From Bradyrhizobium sp. MOS002 (GTDB lineage Bacteria; Pseudomonadota; Alphaproteobacteria; Rhizobiales; Xanthobacteraceae): a stretch of 64,000 nucleotides of DNA. This document shows, one piece after another, positions 8,493-17,245 of this stretch (positions are counted from its first letter, which is position 1; the number at the start of each line of letters is the position of its first letter). The DNA is taken from positions 372,001 to 436,000 of the forward strand of contig NZ_PYFX01000004.1 in the NCBI RefSeq assembly GCF_003020115.1, read 5' to 3'. A program made the position numbers and the translations under genes. The notes beneath the pieces were generated by a model. It was not told the DNA's origin, did no database searches, and worked only from the letters and a program-made list of their open reading frames with translations.

Positions 8493-10561
8493 TGCGAAAC
8501 GGTGACGACATGACCGATCCGGATCGCAAGCAGCAGGCGGCGCCGCCGCGCTTGCGCTCGGTCGTCCGCGCGATGATCTGGGCCACCGTGCCTGTTCTGC
8601 TGCTGGTGCAATTGCTCGCCTCCGCCGGCGTCGAGGCGTCGAGCTTCTGGTCGCAGATCAGGCAGCTCGACGCCCGCATCGCGCGCGTCGCCGAGAGCCG
8701 CGCCGAGCTGATCGCCGAACCGCTCTGGAAGATGCGTTACGACCAGGTCACGAGCGTGCTCAACGAGATCATGCACGACGAGAGCATCGCCGCGGCGGCC
8801 GTTTACGACGATACCGGTAGTGCCATTGCCCGCGTGGTGGCGCGCCCGGCGGGGCTGGCGGTCGTGGAGGTCTCGCGTCCGATCAACTACAGCAACGGCA
8901 ACATGGCCGTCCAGGCCGGCCGCATCGCGATCGCCTATTCGCATGCGGCGCTCTACGCGGACACGGGCAGCCGGCTGGTGCTGCTGCTGGTCGTCGGCCT
9001 GTTGGCAACGTTTGCGACCCTCATCGCCATGCGGATCTCCGCCAACATCTTCATCGGCAGGCCGCTGACGGCAATGATGTCCGCGATCCAGCGCAGCAAG
9101 CAGGACGGCCGCGCCTATCCGGCGGAAGTCAAATCCTCGAACGAATTCGGTCAGCTCGCGCATGCTTTCAACGCCATGCAGCACACGATTTCGGGTGCGC
9201 TCGACCGGCTCGGGCACATGGCCGCGCACGATCCGCTCACGGGGCTGCCCAATCGCCGCTCGCTATCCGAGCACCTCGCGGCCCTGAGCCACGATGCCGG
9301 CTCGCCAGACGCGCTGATCGCGCTCTGCTTCATCGATCTCGACGACTTCAAGGGCATCAACGACACCTTTGGTCATGACTCCGGCGACAAGTTCCTGGTG
9401 CATATTTCCGAGCGCCTTCGTGATGCGGTCGAGCCGCAAGATTGGGTGGCGCGTCTCGGCGGCGATGAATTCGTCGTCATTCGACCCGCGGTCAGCAACG
9501 AGGAGAGTGCGCAGAAGTTTGCGCGCCGCTTGCTGGATGCGATTTCCGCGCCGATCCGGCTTCACGACAAGCAGGTCGTGCCACGTGCCAGCATCGGCCT
9601 TGCCGTGCGCCGTGCCGGAGATCCCGAGCTTTCGCACCTGCCGGCGCTCGCCGACATCGCGCTCTACCATGCCAAGAGCAAGGCGCCAGGCACGGTCGCG
9701 GTGCTCGACGAAGCGCTTCAGCGCGACTATCGTCGCCGCCGGGAGCTCGAACTTGCCATTCCCACGGGCTTCGACGAGGGGCAGTTCGAGGTCTGGTATC
9801 AAAGCCAGGTCGATCTCGAGAGCCACGACATCGTCGGCCTGGAAGCGCTGATCCGCTGGCGCCATCCGGAACATGGCGTGATCGGTCCGGGCGAATTCCT
9901 GCCGCTGATCGAGCGCAGCGGCAACAATGCGCGGCTGACGCGCTATGTACTCACCGACGCGTGCCGCGCGCTGCAACATCTGGCTGCGGCCGGCAGGCCG
10001 CATATCCGGATCGCGATCAATCTGCCGCCGTCCGAACTCGCCGATCACTCGTTCGCCGCCGAACTGCGCGCGACCTGCGCGCGCTTCGACGTCGCGGCAT
10101 CATTGCTCGAGCTCGAGATCACCGAGGGATCGCTGATCAACAACATGGCCAGCGCATCCGAGACGCTGCACCGGCTGCGGCGCCTGGGTGCCACCATCGC
10201 GCTCGACGATTTCGGCACCGGCTACAGCTCGCTCGCCCATCTCAGACGGTTTCCGCTGGACAAGGTCAAGATCGACAAGGCCTTCATCAGCGAGATCCCC
10301 GACAGTGCGGAAGACAAGGCGATTGTTGGCGTCATCGCGTCGCTTGCCGGCACGCTGGGCCTCACTTTGGTGGCCGAAGGCATCGAGCGCGCCGAGCAGG
10401 CCCAGGCCATGCGCGAGATGGGCGTGAGGTTCGGGCAGGGCTTTCTCTATCATCGGCCGCAGCCACTCGCGGCCGTGTTGCTATGGCTCGAGGGACGGCC
10501 GACCCACCGCAGCCGCATCCTCGAGGATAGTCCGTCGATCGCGCCCGAACTTGCCGTCTGA
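8492..10561 (+). CDS. Membrane-bound GGDEF-EAL protein (c-di-GMP synthesis/degradation)
   Basis: 689 residues from the ATG overlapping the previous stop; an alternative ATG is at 8510. Order: membrane span 25-45, periplasmic domain of about 115 residues, span 160-182, HAMP-like linker 185-232, GGDEF domain with intact GGDEF at 323-327, EAL domain with EAL at 451-453, plus DDFGTGYSS, KIDKAFI and AEGIE motifs. Both catalytic domains therefore look active. The product-inhibition site five residues before GGDEF reads EPQD instead of RxxD, so feedback control is probably lost. The short periplasmic domain is the natural docking point for the coupled binding protein. Which activity dominates cannot be told. 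Confidence 0.93.
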   Translation: MRNGDDMTDPDRKQQAAPPRLRSVVRAMIWATVPVLLLVQLLASAGVEASSFWSQIRQLDARIARVAESRAELIAEPLWKMRYDQVTSVLNEIMHDESIAAAAVYDDTGSAIARVVARPAGLAVVEVSRPINYSNGNMAVQAGRIAIAYSHAALYADTGSRLVLLLVVGLLATFATLIAMRISANIFIGRPLTAMMSAIQRSKQDGRAYPAEVKSSNEFGQLAHAFNAMQHTISGALDRLGHMAAHDPLTGLPNRRSLSEHLAALSHDAGSPDALIALCFIDLDDFKGINDTFGHDSGDKFLVHISERLRDAVEPQDWVARLGGDEFVVIRPAVSNEESAQKFARRLLDAISAPIRLHDKQVVPRASIGLAVRRAGDPELSHLPALADIALYHAKSKAPGTVAVLDEALQRDYRRRRELELAIPTGFDEGQFEVWYQSQVDLESHDIVGLEALIRWRHPEHGVIGPGEFLPLIERSGNNARLTRYVLTDACRALQHLAAAGRPHIRIAINLPPSELADHSFAAELRATCARFDVAASLLELEITEGSLINNMASASETLHRLRRLGATIALDDFGTGYSSLAHLRRFPLDKVKIDKAFISEIPDSAEDKAIVGVIASLAGTLGLTLVAEGIERAEQAQAMREMGVRFGQGFLYHRPQPLAAVLLWLEGRPTHRSRILEDSPSIAPELAV

Positions 10562-10572
10562 GCCCAGCGCGG

Positions 10573-11310
10573 CTAGGGCTGCGCGGCGTTCCAGAGCATG
10601 GAGAGGCCGGCCGCGATCATGATCGCGTCCATCACCACGCGGAACATCTCCGGCTTCAGGCGCAGCACGAAGCGTTTGGCGATGAAGGCGCCCGCCATCA
10701 ACGACGATCCAGCGACCAGGCCTTTGACGAACACATCGCCGGTCAGCGCGCCGAACCGTTCGAAGGTCACGGATTTCGCGACATAAAGCCCGAGTGAAGA
10801 AGCCGCTTCGGTGGCAAGGAAGGCGCCCCGGGACAAGCCGTAGAACAGGAACAGCGGCACGCTGAGCGGGCCGGTGGAGACGACGATGCCGGTGATGTAA
10901 CCGATCACGGCCCCGCCGATCGCCAGATGCCAGAGATTGGCCTTGAGATCGTGCCGCGCCAGCCAGTGCCGCACCGGCACCATCGCGATCAGGAAGACGC
11001 CGATGGCGAGATCGACGGCGTGCGAGGGCAGGGCCAGCAGCGTCCGCGCGCCGAGCACGGCTGCCGGAATGCCTGTCACCGAATAAGCCGCGCAGGCCCG
11101 CCAGTCGACCTCGCGCCACCAGGCCAGGATCCGTGAGAAGTTGGCCATGACGGCGGCGACCGCCATGATCGGCACGGCCTCTTTCGGTCCATAGGCATAG
11201 ACCAGCACCGGCATCAGCATGATCGACGAGCCCGTGCCGACGATGCCGGAAATGGTGCCTGCGATGAGGCCGACGATGAGGACGAAGAGAAAAGCCAAAC
11301 CAGTCTCCAC
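10573..11310 (-). CDS. TSUP (TauE/SafE) family membrane exporter
   Basis: 245 residues, nearly all hydrophobic, with about seven to eight spans. The first (LIAGTISGIVGTGSSIMLMP) and second-half (VIGYITGIVVSTGPLSVPLF) glycine-rich repeats are the paired signature of the TSUP/sulfite exporter family. Members move sulfite, sulfoacetate or related organosulfur anions across the inner membrane. A GTG start at 11310 is used; no clear ribosome site is visible. It converges with the GGDEF-EAL gene, 11 bases apart, and appears to be a single-gene unit. Confidence 0.88.
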   Translation of the reverse strand: METGLAFLFVLIVGLIAGTISGIVGTGSSIMLMPVLVYAYGPKEAVPIMAVAAVMANFSRILAWWREVDWRACAAYSVTGIPAAVLGARTLLALPSHAVDLAIGVFLIAMVPVRHWLARHDLKANLWHLAIGGAVIGYITGIVVSTGPLSVPLFLFYGLSRGAFLATEAASSLGLYVAKSVTFERFGALTGDVFVKGLVAGSSLMAGAFIAKRFVLRLKPEMFRVVMDAIMIAAGLSMLWNAAQP

Positions 11311-11492
11311 GAATCGGGAGAGTTTAGCCGCGGCCAGCGGCGTGGGCGATCCGCGAGGCGGCGGAACCTATTTTGCCGAACGAGAGCCCCGCGTTAACCA
11401 TCGCCGACGGTTCCAGTCTGGGCGAAATCGCTTCGAAGTTTCTTAAATCTTACTGGGTACCTCTCTTGGGCAGAGTGACCTGGGGGAAGAGT

Positions 11493-12359
11493 ATGGGTAA
11501 GCGGGCCAAACGCGGAAAGGCGCAGACGTTCGCAATCCCGATGGCCGCGAGAGTTGCGGTTGGCGCCGTGGCCGTCGCCGCGTTGGGATACGGTTTGCTG
11601 TCCCGACCGACGAGCGTGCAACCGGCACGAAAGCCGTCCGCGCACGAAGCCCAAGCGTCGTCAACTCCGGTTTACGTCTCAACGCCGGTTCATGCATCAC
11701 CGTCAGCGCCGGCTTCGGCTCCGCTTCCGGCCCCGGCGCCTCTGGTCGAGCCGCCCAAAGCGGCCGACGTTCCCGGAGCATTCGTTCGGCAGGTGGTTGA
11801 CTACGCCAGCCGCCAGACGCCGGGCACCGTGATCATCGATACCAAGAACACGTTCCTCTATTTCGTTCTGAACGACACGCAAGCACTGCGCTACGGCATC
11901 GGTGTTGGCCGCGAAGGTTTCACATGGTCCGGCGAGCAGACCGTGGCTCGCAAGGCGGAATGGCCGGATTGGCATCCGCCTGCGGAGATGGTCTCGCGCC
12001 AGCCTTATCTGCCGCGGTTCATGGCAGGAGGTCCTGGCAACCCGCTCGGCGCTCGGGCGATGTATCTGGGCGAGACGGAATATCGAATTCACGGCACCAA
12101 CAAGCCCGATACGATCGGGAAGCGGGTCTCGTCCGGCTGTATCCGGCTGACCAATGAGGACGTCGTTGACCTCTATGATCGCGTGAAAATCGGCGCGAAA
12201 GTGATCGTGCTTCCGACAACACTTGCCCGTCGACCACCCCAGGGAGCGCCGGGCGACGCCGCTTTCCGATTACCGGACCCCGCATCGCCGTCGAACCGGC
12301 CCTCGGCAACCAACACGCAGATGCCGACATCTGGACCGAAGATCGCCGCGGCCCAGTAA
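11493..12359 (+). CDS. L,D-transpeptidase (ErfK/YbiS/YcfS/YnhG family)
   Basis: Peptidoglycan cross-linking enzyme of the periplasm making 3-3 links or attaching proteins to the wall. From the start at 11493 (preceded by GGGGGAAG) it has 288 residues: a basic N-terminus, one signal-anchor span (about 17-36), a Ser/Ala/Pro linker (45-92) and a YkuD domain. The catalytic signature H200 ... SSGCIRL with Cys216 is intact. The frame is open 40 codons further upstream, but that part lacks a ribosome site. A Ser/Pro-rich tail follows the domain. Many paralogues exist in rhizobia, so the specific reaction is not assigned. Confidence 0.9.
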   Translation: MGKRAKRGKAQTFAIPMAARVAVGAVAVAALGYGLLSRPTSVQPARKPSAHEAQASSTPVYVSTPVHASPSAPASAPLPAPAPLVEPPKAADVPGAFVRQVVDYASRQTPGTVIIDTKNTFLYFVLNDTQALRYGIGVGREGFTWSGEQTVARKAEWPDWHPPAEMVSRQPYLPRFMAGGPGNPLGARAMYLGETEYRIHGTNKPDTIGKRVSSGCIRLTNEDVVDLYDRVKIGAKVIVLPTTLARRPPQGAPGDAAFRLPDPASPSNRPSATNTQMPTSGPKIAAAQ

Positions 12360-12460
12360 CGCGTCCTCGGTCTTCATCCTGCAACTCTGCAGTTCGGGAC
12401 AGACCTGACGTACGCGGCGCTAGTCAAAACGGCAATGTGACTCGGAGCGGACAGGCAGCG

Positions 12461-13390
12461 CTAGACATAGAGTGCCAAGGCTCTGCCATAGAGCAGCACC
12501 CAGCCAAAGAAATCGAATGGTGCCGAATTGGGCGCATAGGCCGTCGCAGTGCCGGACATGCCCGGCCGCAGCGACGCAGGGTCGATTTCCCTGGGTCGGT
12601 TGATGAGAGCCGGATATTCCATCGTCACCGGCAGCGACGTCACCTTCGTGAGCGTTCCGGAAGACGCGATCTGTCCTTCGCCGACGCCGCTGACGATATC
12701 GCCGATGGTCGAACTGTAGAGATGGCCCGGGTTATTCGCGAGCGCGAACTGGACCCGCGCTCCCGGCTTGATCGTCTGGTATCCGTTCTGGGAGAAAATG
12801 CCGACAAGCTGGATCGCATCCGAAACGACAAACGACATCACCGCCTTCGAGGACGTCGCCCGGTCGCCCTTGCTCAGCGCGAGGTTTGCAACGTACCCGT
12901 CAGCGGGAGCAACGATGGTCGTCTGTTGGAGATCGTACTTCGCTTTGTCCAGTTGCGCCTTCAACTGATTGACCTCGGACTGGCGCTCCTCCACGTCGAA
13001 CGCTCTTCCAGCGCTGCTCGCCTGAAGCTGCTTCATCTGCGAAAGCCGAAGCTCTGCGAACCCGAGCTGGGCTTCGATAGTACGGACCTGAGCATCGTAG
13101 GGCGTAGGGTCGATCCTGAACAGAACGGCGTCCGCCTTCACCAGTTCGTTGGCCTTCACCGCAACGTCCGTGATCTGGCCTGAAACGTTCGGCGTCACCT
13201 CGACGACGCGGCTGATGACGATAACGCGGCCGGTCGGCGCGAAATAACTGAGGAAGCCGGCAAAAACCGTGCACACCAGAAGGCCAACCAGCACAGTCGC
13301 CGCTCCCGTGCCCCATCCCCAACGAAGCCATTTCAGTCTGGCGAAAACGAGCCAGACAAGCACGACGTAAAGAAGTGTGACCATAAACAT
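12461..13390 (-). CDS. YibH/YiaV-like HlyD-family membrane adaptor
   Basis: 309 residues. Two N-terminal membrane spans (about 1-20 and 28-50) are followed by a lipoyl half-motif (VVEVTPNVSGQITDVAVKAN), a short coiled coil (residues 100-150) and the second lipoyl half (TIVAPADGYVANLALSKGDR), then a beta-barrel. That layout, with two spans instead of one, matches the E. coli YibH/YiaV inner-membrane adaptors of the HlyD/EmrA family. No efflux pump is adjacent. It is 30 bases downstream of the DUF1254/DUF1214 gene on the same strand, so probably co-transcribed with it. Partner and substrate unknown. Confidence 0.85.
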   Translation of the reverse strand: MFMVTLLYVVLVWLVFARLKWLRWGWGTGAATVLVGLLVCTVFAGFLSYFAPTGRVIVISRVVEVTPNVSGQITDVAVKANELVKADAVLFRIDPTPYDAQVRTIEAQLGFAELRLSQMKQLQASSAGRAFDVEERQSEVNQLKAQLDKAKYDLQQTTIVAPADGYVANLALSKGDRATSSKAVMSFVVSDAIQLVGIFSQNGYQTIKPGARVQFALANNPGHLYSSTIGDIVSGVGEGQIASSGTLTKVTSLPVTMEYPALINRPREIDPASLRPGMSGTATAYAPNSAPFDFFGWVLLYGRALALYV

Positions 13391-13420
13391 GGAAGTTTCC
13401 GCGATGCTTGACCCTGTTAT

Positions 13421-14455
13421 TTAACTGGCCGACTTCAACTCCGGAAACTTCCACTTGCCTTTCAGGATCTCGTCCCGCGGCCGATAGAGCCGCACTGCGG
13501 TGTTCCAGCCCTTCATGATTGGCAAGCAGTTTGGCACCTTGCCGTCACACCCGCCGAATTGAATGGTTATCGAGCCGTCAGGATTTTTCTGTCCGGTGAT
13601 GTTGTTGATCGAATATGCGTTGTAAGGGTTCTTCTCGAAGTAGCCCTGGCCGTTATAGACGCTGACGGACCAGAACCCGTTCACCGGGACGTCCTTGACA
13701 GTGAGCTTGTAGACACCCTCGCCGTCGTTCTTGGGTGGTACAATCGAGGCATAGGTTGCGTCCCTGTCAGGATTGCCTCCCCACCCGGAGGCGGCTCCGA
13801 GAACGAAGCGGATCGGGTCCACAGCCTGCTTGTTACCGAAAGCCCTTTTGTAATCCGGCAGGGTCGCGGCGAGTACCAGCAAGGCCTCGCGCACCTTCTT
13901 GTGACTGTCAGGCTCCCAGTTGGGAATTTCAAATTTGCCAACATCCTTTTGACTGATCTTGACGCTGTCCTGCAGGGCTTGGACCTGTTCCACATCCTTG
14001 GAGTTCGCAGGATCGACAAGCGTTCGAATGAAGGTCGCGGCATAGCGTGTGCCGACCTTCTGTCTGGTTAGCGTGTAGTTACCGGCGCCATATACGACCT
14101 CTATTGTGTACTGATCCTCATTGACCACCTGCATCGACATGAAGCGCTTGCCTGCATTGGGGAGCGTGATCGTTACCGGTCCCGCATCGAGGTCGAACAC
14201 TGCAGTCGAATACAGCGTGTCGCGGTTCATCCGGATCACGGTCTGATTGTCAATCGAGGCTGGCTCGCGAGCGTGGTGATACTTCGCCAGCCCGTTGCTT
14301 TCCTTGACCAGCTTCGAGAAATAGACATCGCTCTCGGCGCGCGTGAAATTCTCAACGGTCACCGGAATTGGATTACCGGCCGGCGACTGGGCCAGCGCCG
14401 GAGTTGCCGCCACACTCAGCAAGACAGCCAGGCATAACCTTGTGGATGCTACCAT
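13421..14455 (-). CDS. Secreted DUF1254/DUF1214 domain protein
   Basis: 344 residues from the ATG at 14455, which has AGGAGG just upstream. A signal peptide (about 1-22, ending PALAQ) precedes a DUF1254 region (VIRMNRDTLYSTAVFDLDAG) and a C-terminal DUF1214 region (GFWSVSVYNGQGYF, NPYNAYSINN, then LYRPRDEILKGKW). This pairing defines a broad family of exported bacterial proteins without an established activity. The gene begins a two-gene unit with the YibH-like adaptor and is divergent from the alpha/beta hydrolase. The region appears less GC-rich than its surroundings, which may mean transfer. Confidence 0.88.
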   Translation of the reverse strand: MVASTRLCLAVLLSVAATPALAQSPAGNPIPVTVENFTRAESDVYFSKLVKESNGLAKYHHAREPASIDNQTVIRMNRDTLYSTAVFDLDAGPVTITLPNAGKRFMSMQVVNEDQYTIEVVYGAGNYTLTRQKVGTRYAATFIRTLVDPANSKDVEQVQALQDSVKISQKDVGKFEIPNWEPDSHKKVREALLVLAATLPDYKRAFGNKQAVDPIRFVLGAASGWGGNPDRDATYASIVPPKNDGEGVYKLTVKDVPVNGFWSVSVYNGQGYFEKNPYNAYSINNITGQKNPDGSITIQFGGCDGKVPNCLPIMKGWNTAVRLYRPRDEILKGKWKFPELKSAS

Positions 14456-14738
14456 TGTGGCCTCCTGACAGAAGTTAAAGAAACCGACCAAGCCAAAGCC
14501 TGTCGAAATAACGACAAATCCATCTCAAAACGATTCAGCATCGTGGCTGGATACCGGCTGCGCGTATCACATTCTTGCTTGTTGCCGCCGCACACCTTGT
14601 GATCGCTATCAGTCAGAGGTTGTCGATCTTCCTCTGCTCTCTTTTTGGCGTCAACTGGTGATTGATGCTAGGTTGGAAGAAATCTCGCTGCGAGCACGCG
14701 ACAATTTGATCCACCGCTTACAACGATAGGATCCCGTG

Positions 14739-15614
14739 ATGAATTGGATGAGAACCATCCTTGCGAAAGTTCTCGCCTGTCTGGCGATACTTTCTCTCAC
14801 TGCCGCCCACGCCCAGGAACTGCGCCTGGAAGAGCAGCTTCTTGTTCTGCCGCTTCCGATCCCTGTCCTAGCCTACGTGGTGAAGCCGCTTCTCGATGCG
14901 CCGCTTCCCCTCGTCGTCATGAACCACGGCGAGACCTTGGACCCTAAAGAGCGCAGCTTTTATCCGACGGTCGAGTTTCGCGCCGCAGCATTCTGGTTTG
15001 CGAGGCGCGGATATCTCGTCGTCGTCCCAATTCGGCCCGGCTTCGGCAGCGCCGCTATTGATTTGCCCGACCAGGGTGTGGTCAGCACCTATTTCGGCGC
15101 TGTTGGAAAATGCACTGACGCGAATTTCCGGGCTGCAGGTATTGCGATCGCCCGGCTCAATCAATGGGTGATCGATTATGTCCTCGATCGCAAGCTCGCA
15201 GCCGGTCCCGGCACGATTGTGGTCGGCCAATCGGGTGGCGGCTGGGGAGCACTAGCCCTTTCAAGCCTGAATCCCGCAGGTGTACGGGCCATCATCACCT
15301 TCGAGGCGGGCCGCGGAGGACGCGTCGATGGTAAGCCCAACAACAATTGCGCCCCGGACAAGCTGGTCGAGGCCGCCCGAGAATTTGGCCGTTCCGCGCG
15401 CGTCCCGGTTCTGTCTATCTACACGGAGAACGACACCTATTTTGGACCGTCGCTCTCGCGAAAACTGCTCGAAGCATACCGTGCTGCGGGCGGGACGGGT
15501 GAATACCACCTGCTACCGCCATTCGGAAATGAAGGTCACTTCCTGCTGGACGACCCAAACGCCATTCCGATCTGGTCACCTGTCGTGAGTGGATTTCTGG
15601 AGGCGCATCCATGA
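14739..15614 (+). CDS. Secreted alpha/beta hydrolase
   Basis: 291 residues from ATG 14739 (a GTG one codon earlier is also possible). Signal peptide about residues 1-24 (ending AHAQ). The nucleophile elbow GQSGGGWG, the acid in YTENDTYFG and the His in GNEGHFLLDD give a complete Ser-Asp-His triad in the right order, so this is probably an active periplasmic esterase or dienelactone-hydrolase-like enzyme. VVMNHGE is the expected oxyanion segment. The stop overlaps the ATG of the IalB-like gene by four bases (ATGA), so the two are translationally coupled. Substrate unknown. Confidence 0.87.
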   Translation: MNWMRTILAKVLACLAILSLTAAHAQELRLEEQLLVLPLPIPVLAYVVKPLLDAPLPLVVMNHGETLDPKERSFYPTVEFRAAAFWFARRGYLVVVPIRPGFGSAAIDLPDQGVVSTYFGAVGKCTDANFRAAGIAIARLNQWVIDYVLDRKLAAGPGTIVVGQSGGGWGALALSSLNPAGVRAIITFEAGRGGRVDGKPNNNCAPDKLVEAAREFGRSARVPVLSIYTENDTYFGPSLSRKLLEAYRAAGGTGEYHLLPPFGNEGHFLLDDPNAIPIWSPVVSGFLEAHP

Positions 15615-16249
15615 AGAGGCTCGATCAAGCGACATGGCATTCTCGGCTGTTCATCGCAACGTCGGTGTGGGCGAGTTTCCTTGCCGGTTTGTGGGAATTG
15701 CCTTGCATGCAATTGAGTGCGGCATTGGCCGAGCAGGCAGATAGCACAACGGCGAATATGCCGGCTGGTTCGGGTGTCAGCCCGCGGGGAAAGCGGAACA
15801 TCCGCGACCTGCAAATGAGTGGCTGGCGTAAAGTCTGCTTCGAAGTGTCGCCTGCGGAAAAAGTTTGCCGGACGACGAATAGCGGTTTGATGGAAACCGG
15901 ACAGCAAATGGTACGCTTCGACCTCATCGAAACGGGAGCGGCTGAAGGCCGAATTCAGATGCTCCTACCGCACGGGATGTATTTGCGAGCCGATGTTGCT
16001 TTAAGAGTAGACCAGGGCGAACCGCTTCGCATTCCTTTTGATTGGTGCTTTGCAAACGCGTGCGTCGCCGCAGGCCCGGCCAGTCCGCGTTTCATCAGCG
16101 AACTCCGATCGGGCCGCATTCTGACGGTGGAAATGGTCGATTCAAGCTTGCTGACAATTTCGGCTGCGCTGTCGCTCGATCCGTTCAAGGTCGTCAATGA
16201 TGGTCCACCCGTCCACCTTTTCGATGATTCACTGAGTCCCAAGAACTAG
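15611..16249 (+). CDS. IalB-like (invasion-associated locus B) secreted protein
   Basis: 212 residues. After a long hydrophobic N-terminus (about 13-42) the mature part shows the IalB pattern: W-R-K-V-C-F, then K-V-C-R-T at the first Cys pair, LLPHGMYLRADVALRVDQGE, and a second Cys pair in PFDWCFANACVAAG. Bartonella IalB aids erythrocyte invasion, but the family is widespread in free-living rhizobia with unknown roles, so the name does not imply pathogenicity. Its ATG overlaps the stop of the hydrolase gene, making the two a unit. The match is clear in pattern but distant in sequence. Confidence 0.78.
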   Translation: MKRLDQATWHSRLFIATSVWASFLAGLWELPCMQLSAALAEQADSTTANMPAGSGVSPRGKRNIRDLQMSGWRKVCFEVSPAEKVCRTTNSGLMETGQQMVRFDLIETGAAEGRIQMLLPHGMYLRADVALRVDQGEPLRIPFDWCFANACVAAGPASPRFISELRSGRILTVEMVDSSLLTISAALSLDPFKVVNDGPPVHLFDDSLSPKN

Positions 16250-16777
16250 GCCATCGACTTCTAGGCTCGCTACGACGGAATCCGAGATTGAGTGGGGACC
16301 CCGCGATTGTCGGCGCGATGAGGAGTCTGCCTCATGTTTGTAAGGCGAATGCAGCCTGGTTCGTAATCGATTTCGGCTTCTGGCCCAACGTGTTGGTCCC
16401 GACAGGTGATGTCCAATGTCGTCCTTGGCGGGCGCTCATGTTCACGGTCGCTCGCTGGCTTGCAGCGGTTTCCTGAATTGCAATCTGGCGACGCCGGCGC
16501 TCGGGCGCCTCTCAATGTCGGCAGCGAATGGAATTCTTCAATGGTGACATCTTGCCAGTGTTTTGCCCGACAAGTCAACTCTGTTTCGGAATATACGTAA
16601 CCCATTGATTCGACAGCGATCGGCTACTGTGCATGGGGTTGTTTTTCATGTTTTTGTTGAGTTGGCGCGGCAAGTCGGTGCTCGCAGCACGTGGAGCAAG
16701 CCGGCTGCGCGCTGCTGACAGCATGTTGGCAGCAGGGTCCGGCTACGACCACCTCCTGACAAAACGGAGAGCGGGTC
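16250..16777. other. Gene-free stretch of about 530 bases
   Basis: Frames of 62 to 111 codons exist on both strands, but none has a ribosome site, a recognisable domain or codon use like the neighbours. The base composition is more even than that of the flanking genes, fitting an old insertion scar at the end of the 12.4-16.2 kb accessory cluster. A GGAG site right before 16778 belongs to the next gene. No clear promoter or repeat was found. Confidence 0.5.
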
Positions 16778-17146
16778 ATGCCGATCGAGGCAAGCTGTCA
16801 TTGCGGTGAGACGGTGTTCGAGGTGACGGAGGCGCCCTCGAGCGTGACCCGTTGCACCTGCTCGCTCTGCGCCAAGCGCGGCGCGTTGTGGGCCTATTAC
16901 ACGCCGGCGCAGTTTCGGCTGCTGTCGCCCGCGGAGAACGTCGCGACCTATCTCTGGGGCAGCCGTACCGTCAAACACCATTTCTGCGCAAGCTGCGGCT
17001 GCGGCACCTATTCGGAGTCGCCGGACTGGTCGACCGGCAAGCCCGATTTCGACAATCCCAGGGTCGGCGTCAACGCGCGCCTGTTCGACGAGTTCGATCT
17101 CGAGGCCGTGCCGGTGACCATGATCGACGGCAAGAATTTGTGGTGA
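16778..17146 (+). CDS. GFA family (glutathione-dependent formaldehyde-activating-like) zinc protein
   Basis: 122 residues, typical size. The zinc ligand sets are all present: CHCG at 8-11, CTCSLC near 27-32 and CASCGC near 70-75. The fold is that of Gfa/CENP-V domain proteins. Few members have proven activity; true Gfa speeds S-hydroxymethylglutathione formation, but paralogues of this size are common and mostly uncharacterised. The start is supported by CGGAGA. It stands alone, 100 bases before an SGNH-hydrolase gene on the same strand. Confidence 0.88.
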   Translation: MPIEASCHCGETVFEVTEAPSSVTRCTCSLCAKRGALWAYYTPAQFRLLSPAENVATYLWGSRTVKHHFCASCGCGTYSESPDWSTGKPDFDNPRVGVNARLFDEFDLEAVPVTMIDGKNLW

Positions 17147-17245
17147 GCATGCGCTCTCGCGCATGTCTGCTGCTCGTCCGTCCCCTTGAGGCACTCTTGA
17201 AAAGCTGATCTGTTTCCGGTCCGACAGAAAAAGGGGAGGAAGCCG

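Noticed and set aside
14501..14516. TGTCG-N6-CGACA dyad between the DUF1254 gene and the hydrolase gene
   Set aside because: Perfect 5-6-5 dyads are expected about 60 times in a window this size; nothing else supports it beyond a divergent location.
16270..16605. 111-codon minus-strand frame in the gap after the IalB-like gene
   Set aside because: No ribosome site, mixed composition, no domain; probably decayed or chance.
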